Source: Chitinophagaceae bacterium
GTDB lineage: Bacteria > Bacteroidota > Bacteroidia > Chitinophagales > Chitinophagaceae
DNA: 11,105 nt
Assembly: GCA_030151745.1 (NCBI GenBank)
Contig: JASLDA010000019.1
Coordinates: forward strand, 1 to 11,105
Direction of reading: 5' to 3'
The first letter of the stretch is position 1, and every line of letters starts with the position of its first letter. The position numbers and the translations under genes were made by a program. Of this stretch, positions 6,578-11,105 are shown piece by piece. Under the pieces are notes generated by a model. The model was not told where the DNA came from and searched no databases. It saw nothing but the letters and a program-made list of their open reading frames with translations.

Positions 6578-7717
6578 TCAACCCTCCGGGCTGTTCTTGA
6601 GCATCATGAGCAGCGCGTAGGCATTGCCGGTGACCACGTCGAGGTCGGGCAGGGCAGAGGTGACTTCCATCATGCGGTCGGCGCTGCGGCCGATCGAAAC
6701 CTGCTGCATGACGAAGACGTTAGGTTCTTGCTCGACGAAGACGTAATACTTGTTCTGCCACCGCACTACGGCATCTTCCGGCAGCACCTGCGCCGTGCCG
6801 GCATCCTGCCGGATTTCCGCGCTCATGAATAAGCCGGGTATCAGTCCGCCGTACGGTCGATCGAAATGACAATGAACCTCCACCGCCCGCGCATCGTTCA
6901 GGCTCGGGCTGATCAGCTGAATCTCGGCTTCCATCCGCTTGTCCGGGGCCGCGTTCGTATAGCAGCTTACCTTCTGCCCGATCTGCAGGCTTTGCGCATC
7001 CTTCTCGAAAACATGCAGGCTTAAGTGAAGCCTGGATGGATCCGTAAGCTCGAAAAGCACGTCCGTAGGCGCGACATACTTTCCGGGGTTGACGTTCACC
7101 CGGCTGACGTATCCCGTGATGGGGGCATATATATTTACGCTCCGGCTGATCTTCTGCTCGCTGAGCTGTCCTGGATCGATACCGATCAGCAGCAGCTTCT
7201 CCTGCAGGGACCTGACCAGGACTTTTTGAGTCTCGTAGGCCATGCTCGCCTGCTGAAGGACCTTGGTGCTGTTCGACTGGGTTTTATTCAGCTCTTCCTG
7301 GCGTTCGAAATCTGCCCGGGCATAGCTCAGCCTGCTTTTTTCGGTAAGATAATCCTGCTGGAGCTGGATGAATTGCGCGTCCTCCAATACGGCGAGCACC
7401 TGTCCTTTCCGCACCTGCGCCCCGGGTATCAGGCGACTGGACTTCAGGTAGCCGCTCATTGGGAAGCTTACGGAATACAGGTTTTCCGGGGCTACGTCTA
7501 TGCTGCCGTTTACCCGGAGCGTCGTGTGGATGTCCTGTGCGGACGGTCGTCCGGTCGTAATCCGGATCATGCGCCGCTGGGAATCGCTGAGCTGGACACG
7601 TGTGGAAAGAAGGGTGTCTGAAGCCGTGCCTGCCGCAATCGCCGGATGCTCCGTTTTTCCGCTGCCGCAGGCATATAGCAAGCTTATGCCGAACAGGCAG
7701 ATAAGATAGTGTTTCAT
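6578..7717 (-). CDS. Efflux RND transporter periplasmic adaptor lipoprotein (CzcB/CusB type)
   Basis: This 379-residue membrane-fusion protein would link the inner-membrane RND pump to its outer-membrane channel. It begins MKHYLICLFG and has a lipobox LYAC with the lipidated cysteine at residue 17, so it is a lipoprotein in the periplasm. Lipoyl-like halves lie at about 85-112 (GAQVRKGQVLAVLE) and 195-225 (YAPITGYVSRV), flanking a helical hairpin at about 113-190. Beta-barrel and membrane-proximal domains follow. The tail GNAYALLMMLKNSPEG resembles that of Bacteroidota adaptors. I chose ATG 7717 because the lipobox sits correctly behind it; the frame is open further upstream but that would overlap the transporter gene and bury the signal. 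The start lies 7 bp after the transporter stop, so the two form an operon. The length is normal for the family. Substrate is not readable from the adaptor; a divalent metal is inferred from the pump. Confidence 0.93.
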   Translation of the reverse strand: MKHYLICLFGISLLYACGSGKTEHPAIAAGTASDTLLSTRVQLSDSQRRMIRITTGRPSAQDIHTTLRVNGSIDVAPENLYSVSFPMSGYLKSSRLIPGAQVRKGQVLAVLEDAQFIQLQQDYLTEKSRLSYARADFERQEELNKTQSNSTKVLQQASMAYETQKVLVRSLQEKLLLIGIDPGQLSEQKISRSVNIYAPITGYVSRVNVNPGKYVAPTDVLFELTDPSRLHLSLHVFEKDAQSLQIGQKVSCYTNAAPDKRMEAEIQLISPSLNDARAVEVHCHFDRPYGGLIPGLFMSAEIRQDAGTAQVLPEDAVVRWQNKYYVFVEQEPNVFVMQQVSIGRSADRMMEVTSALPDLDVVTGNAYALLMMLKNSPEG

Positions 7718-7724
7718 GAGTGGT

Positions 7725-10700
7725 TTACTTGAGATTGCTGCCGGTAATTCGTTCGATTTCAAATTCGGTTTCGTTGAGTCGCTGCACTTCGTCGAAATAG
7801 GAGCTGCGCAGGGCAAACGATTGGTTGATGAGCAGCGCCCACTGCAGGTAGTCGATCTCGCCCTTTTCGAGTCGCAGCCCGGCCTTGCCGATGATTGACG
7901 CTGCATTCGGGAGCAGCCGCAGCTCGTAGCTTTCCAGCAGGGAGAGCAGCTGTGTCCGCCGGATCAGGGCTGCTTCGAGCTCCGCCTGGAGCAGTCCCAG
8001 CATGGCTTCCCGCTCTTTTTCGGCCTGCTGCACCGCTATATCGGCGGCGCGGATGCGGGCTTGCTGCGCACCCCGGAAGACGGGGATGCTAAGTCCTGCG
8101 CCGAAGGAGCCGAACCGGCGGCTCCGGCCGAAATAAGCGTCCGTTCCCGGAGCGGTGGTTTGCCAGCCAATGATGGTGGTGGTCCCGTAGGAAAGATCTA
8201 TAGTCGGCAGGAGCCGGCTCCGCTCCAGGCGCAGCTGTCTGCGGCTCAGCGCCGCTTCCATGTGCTGCAGGCTCAGCGCCGGAGCATTGGCAACGCTGCC
8301 TGGTGTCGTCGCCGGGTAGCGGATACCTGATCCGCCGGGGCTGAGCTCCTCCCCGCTATTCAGCAGGTATTGAAGCCGTCTGCGGTAAGCGGCCTCCTCG
8401 GCCCGGAGCTGCAGGAGCTGGGCCGCGATCTGGAGGCGCTGGTTTTCGGCGGTACTGCGCTCCAGCGCATCCACGTCGCCCTGCCGGAACCTCGCTTCGG
8501 TCTTGCGCAGGAATTCCAGGTAAATGCTGTCTGCAGCCACCAGGATACGCTCCTTTTCCCGCATCACGACCAGCCCGTAGTAGACGGTCTTGACTTCGGC
8601 TAGCAAGTCCGACATCCGGAGCTCCGCCTGTGCCTGGCTGCGCGCGGCCTGCGCCTGGTAGACCTGCCGCTGCCTTGCATAAATTACCGGAAACTCAAGG
8701 CTCTGCGAGACCGAGAGCCGATTGTCGTCAAACAGGCTGTTGAGCTTGCCGTAGTCGACGCCGATCCTCGTCTTGGGTATATCGGCGGCGGTGGCGGTAA
8801 GCGTCCGGTAATAGCGGCTGGACAGCCGTGCCGCGGCCAGCCCGGCGTTCTTCCGCTGCGCCATCGAGAGCGCCGAATCCAGGCTGATCTGGGCCTTCGC
8901 CGGGCCGGGCCCGGTAAACAGCAGCGCGGCCGCGGCCAGGGCAGCGGCCCGCTTCGGACGCCTGAAATTAAGAGCGCCTTTTTCAAGCAGGATGTAAAGC
9001 AGCGGGAGCACAAACAGCGTCAGCATCGTCGAGACGATCAGGCCGCCGATCACGACCGTGGCCAGCGGCTTCTGCACCTCGCCTCCGGCCCCGGTGCTTA
9101 CCGCCATCGGGATAAAGCCTAGCGAAGGGACCAGCGCTGTCATCAGCACGGCACGGAGCTTGGATTTGGATGCGTGTGTGACGATCCGCGGAAGGTCTCT
9201 CCAGCCTTCCTTGCGGAGCCGGTTGAATTCGGCCACCAGCAGGATTCCATTAAGTACGGCAACGCCGAACAGCGCGATGAAGCCCACGCCGGCGGAGATG
9301 CTGAACGGCATGCCCCGCAACCGGAGCGCCAGTACCCCGCCGATGGCGGAAAGGGGGATGGCGGTGTAGATCAGCAGTCCCTGCTTCACCGAGCGGAACG
9401 CGAAATAGAGTAAAAGAAAGATCATCAGCAGCGCCACCGGCACCACGATGCTGAGCCGCTCCTTGGCGGCATTCATATTCTCGAAGGAGCCGCCGTAGAC
9501 CAGCCTGTATCCCGGCGGCAGGTGTAGCCCTTCCGACACCTTTTGCTGCAGCTCCCGCACGATGGTCTGCACGTCGCGGCCGGCGACGTTGAAGCCGAGC
9601 ACGATCCGCCGCTGGGTATTTTCCCGCTGGATCTGGTTGACGCCTTCCTCCTCCTCGATACGGGCCACCTGGGACAGCGGGATCTGCTGCCCGGCTCGTG
9701 TCGGTATCAGCAGGTCCTGGATATCGCCCAGGCTCCTCCGCGCTTCGCCGGCCAGCCGTACGGTGAGGTCGAATCGCCTTTCGCCTTCATAAACCTGCCC
9801 CGCGACCTGCCCTGCGAATGCCGTATTGATGACCCGGTTCACGTCCTGCACATTGAGTCCGAACGCTGCCATCGCCTCGCGGTTATACCGGACCACGACC
9901 TGCGGCATGCCGGTCACCGTTTCCTCGTAGATGTCGATCGCTCCTGGCACCGTCTGGACGATACGGTTGAGCTGATGGGCGAAGGACGCCAGGGAATCCA
10001 GGTTCTCGCCGAAGATCTTGCACACCACATCCTGCCGCGCCCCGGTCATCAGCTCGTTGAAGCGCATCTGCACGGGGAACTGGAAGCCGACTGCAATGCC
10101 CGGAATGACCGCCAGCTCCTGGGTCATCTTCTCCGAAAGCTCCTTGAAGCTTTTGGCCGAGGTCCACCGGGACTTGTCTTTCAGGATGACCATCATATCG
10201 CCGGCTTCGAGGGGCATCGGGTCAGTGGGTATCTCCGCGCTCCCGATCTTGGTCACCACCTTCTCGACTTCCGGAAACTTGCCGAGCAGGATCTTCGAAG
10301 CTTTCTGCGTGTAGTCGATGGTATTGCTCAGGTTGCTGCCGGTGAGCAGGCGGGTCTCCACCGCGAAATCGCCCTCCTCGATCTGCGGGATGAACTCGCC
10401 GCCCATGCCCAGCAGCAGGAACACTGCCAACGCAAACAGCCCCAGCGTGGTCGCAATGACGGTTCCGGGATACCGCAGCACGCGCAGCAACGCCGGCATA
10501 TAGCGCCGCTGCAGGACGATCATCACCCGGTCTGCCAGCGTCGGCTTATGACCGAGCTTTTTGTTCAGGAACAGCGCGCTCATCATAGGCACATAGGTGA
10601 CCGACATCAGGAAGGCTCCCAGGATGGCATAGGCGATCGTGTACGCCATCGGTTTGAACATCTTGCCTTCTATACCCTGGAGCGAGAGGATCGGCAGGTA

Positions 10701-11087
10701 GACGATGAGGATGATAATCTGGCTGAACACCGCCGAGTTGATCGTAAGACCGGTCGACTTGCCTACCTCGCCGTCCATCTCTTCCTGGGATACGCGGCTG
10801 AGGCCCGCGAAATGTCTCGAATGCGCCAGGCGGTGGAGAATGGCCTCCACGACGATGACCGATCCGTCCACGATCAGCCCGAAATCGATCGCGCCGAGGC
10901 TCATCAGGTTTCCGCCGATGCCGGTGAGGTTCATCAGGATGATGGCGAACAGCATGGCCAGCGGGATGACCGAGGATACGATAAGGCCCGCCCGCAGGTT
11001 GCCCAGGAAGAACACCAGCACGAAGACCACGATCAGCGCGCCCTCCATCAGGTTACGCTCCACGGTCCTGATGGCGTTGGAGACCAT
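7725..11087 (-). CDS. czcA: Heavy-metal RND transporter (CzcA type) fused to a TolC/CzcC-like outer-membrane factor; 5' part interrupted and outside window
   Basis: The readable part is 1120 residues of a proton-driven metal efflux pump. Near its N-terminus it has the heavy-metal RND signature in a membrane helix, GAIDFGLIVDGSVIVVE, with D68, D74 and E81 as proton-relay residues. The DFG-xxVDG form is that of divalent-cation pumps (Co/Zn/Cd/Ni) rather than CusA. Periplasmic and membrane blocks follow up to the last RND helix near residue 700. From residue 733 to 1120 it is a 388-residue outer-membrane factor (ISLDSALSMAQRKN, then long coiled helices). Between them is a signal-peptide-like segment. 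Fused proteins of this kind are usually about 1,450 residues, so about 330 N-terminal residues are missing. Codons just upstream read T-L-D-R-T-stop, where family members continue through, so this ATG is internal and not a natural start. The gene is either a pseudogene or has a base error. The adaptor follows 7 bp downstream. Confidence 0.9.
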   Translation of the reverse strand: MVSNAIRTVERNLMEGALIVVFVLVFFLGNLRAGLIVSSVIPLAMLFAIILMNLTGIGGNLMSLGAIDFGLIVDGSVIVVEAILHRLAHSRHFAGLSRVSQEEMDGEVGKSTGLTINSAVFSQIIILIVYLPILSLQGIEGKMFKPMAYTIAYAILGAFLMSVTYVPMMSALFLNKKLGHKPTLADRVMIVLQRRYMPALLRVLRYPGTVIATTLGLFALAVFLLLGMGGEFIPQIEEGDFAVETRLLTGSNLSNTIDYTQKASKILLGKFPEVEKVVTKIGSAEIPTDPMPLEAGDMMVILKDKSRWTSAKSFKELSEKMTQELAVIPGIAVGFQFPVQMRFNELMTGARQDVVCKIFGENLDSLASFAHQLNRIVQTVPGAIDIYEETVTGMPQVVVRYNREAMAAFGLNVQDVNRVINTAFAGQVAGQVYEGERRFDLTVRLAGEARRSLGDIQDLLIPTRAGQQIPLSQVARIEEEEGVNQIQRENTQRRIVLGFNVAGRDVQTIVRELQQKVSEGLHLPPGYRLVYGGSFENMNAAKERLSIVVPVALLMIFLLLYFAFRSVKQGLLIYTAIPLSAIGGVLALRLRGMPFSISAGVGFIALFGVAVLNGILLVAEFNRLRKEGWRDLPRIVTHASKSKLRAVLMTALVPSLGFIPMAVSTGAGGEVQKPLATVVIGGLIVSTMLTLFVLPLLYILLEKGALNFRRPKRAAALAAAALLFTGPGPAKAQISLDSALSMAQRKNAGLAAARLSSRYYRTLTATAADIPKTRIGVDYGKLNSLFDDNRLSVSQSLEFPVIYARQRQVYQAQAARSQAQAELRMSDLLAEVKTVYYGLVVMREKERILVAADSIYLEFLRKTEARFRQGDVDALERSTAENQRLQIAAQLLQLRAEEAAYRRRLQYLLNSGEELSPGGSGIRYPATTPGSVANAPALSLQHMEAALSRRQLRLERSRLLPTIDLSYGTTTIIGWQTTAPGTDAYFGRSRRFGSFGAGLSIPVFRGAQQARIRAADIAVQQAEKEREAMLGLLQAELEAALIRRTQLLSLLESYELRLLPNAASIIGKAGLRLEKGEIDYLQWALLINQSFALRSSYFDEVQRLNETEFEIERITGSNLK
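8892..8963 (-). other. Signal-peptide-like segment at the RND/outer-membrane-factor junction
   Basis: Residues 709-732 of the readable fusion have the three regions of a type I signal peptide: basic RRPKR, a hydrophobic core AAALAAAALLF, and a polar region TGPGPAKA ending in the A-x-A cleavage motif before Q733. The last RND helix leaves the chain in the cytoplasm, so this segment is needed to re-enter the membrane and deliver the channel domain to the periplasm. Whether signal peptidase I cuts here is inference. Confidence 0.65.
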
Positions 11088-11105
11088 CTAGGTCCGGTCC
11101 AGGGT
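11088..11105 (-). other. In-frame TAG and upstream codons of the interrupted RND gene
   Basis: Reading the minus strand from 11105, the codons are ACC CTG GAC CGG ACC TAG ATG GTC, that is T-L-D-R-T-stop-M-V. The D-R-T element followed by a charged residue and an aliphatic-rich helix start is what CzcA-family proteins have at this place. The frame is therefore conserved on both sides of the stop. A single base change from AAG, GAG or CAG would produce it. Confidence 0.8.

Noticed and set aside
6561..6578. Bidirectional terminator between the convergent TPR and adaptor genes
   Set aside because: The 16-bp gap has no stem-loop plus T run on either strand. The nearest inverted repeat (GAAGCC 6526-6531, GGCTTC 6551-6556) lies inside coding sequence.
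7718..7906. 63-codon N-terminal extension of the adaptor gene
   Set aside because: It would overlap the transporter gene and hide the lipobox; the ATG at 7717 gives a correct lipoprotein signal.

Overview
The window looks like chromosomal DNA from a GC-rich member of the Bacteroidota. Three things suggest this. Start codons follow AT-rich leaders without clear Shine-Dalgarno sequences. The heavy-metal RND pump is fused to its own outer-membrane channel, an architecture I know mainly from this phylum. The partner adaptor is a lipoprotein with a C-terminal tail typical of Bacteroidota adaptors. I cannot name the genus.

Layout: positions 1-80 hold the last 25 codons of an unidentified gene. After a 248-bp gap come two + strand genes with matching leaders. 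One encodes a 73-residue protein. The other (606 residues) starts with a paralogue of that whole 73-residue protein and continues as a long array of aromatic-x-x-R repeats with a 178-residue internal duplication. It resembles phage or tail-fibre-like structural proteins, but this is inference. A 152-bp gap with two interlocked inverted repeats leads to two tandemly duplicated small genes (88 and 90 residues, family unknown), closed by a strong intrinsic terminator at 3176-3212.

Next, still on +, is a two-gene unit with a 4-nt GTGA start/stop overlap. The first encodes a 455-residue AAA/STAND-like ATPase with clear Walker A and B motifs. The second encodes a 633-residue protein with an N-terminal alpha/beta domain and six TPR-like repeats of exactly 48 residues. 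The pair resembles NTPase-plus-scaffold modules seen in bacterial conflict or signalling systems. No effector is visible here, so its function is unproven.

The right 4.5 kb, convergent on the minus strand, is a heavy-metal efflux unit: a CzcA-type RND transporter fused to a TolC/CzcC-like outer-membrane factor, followed 7 bp later by its periplasmic adaptor lipoprotein. The transporter runs off the right edge. Fifteen bases inside the edge its frame contains a TAG where the family continues uninterrupted, so the gene is either broken by a nonsense change or carries a sequence error. The fusion junction contains a segment that looks like a complete secretory signal peptide, suggesting the product may be cleaved into pump and channel.

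The most interesting candidate for an undescribed system is the left two thirds: the stand-alone/fused domain pair, the repeat fibre, the duplicated small proteins and the coupled ATPase-TPR pair.
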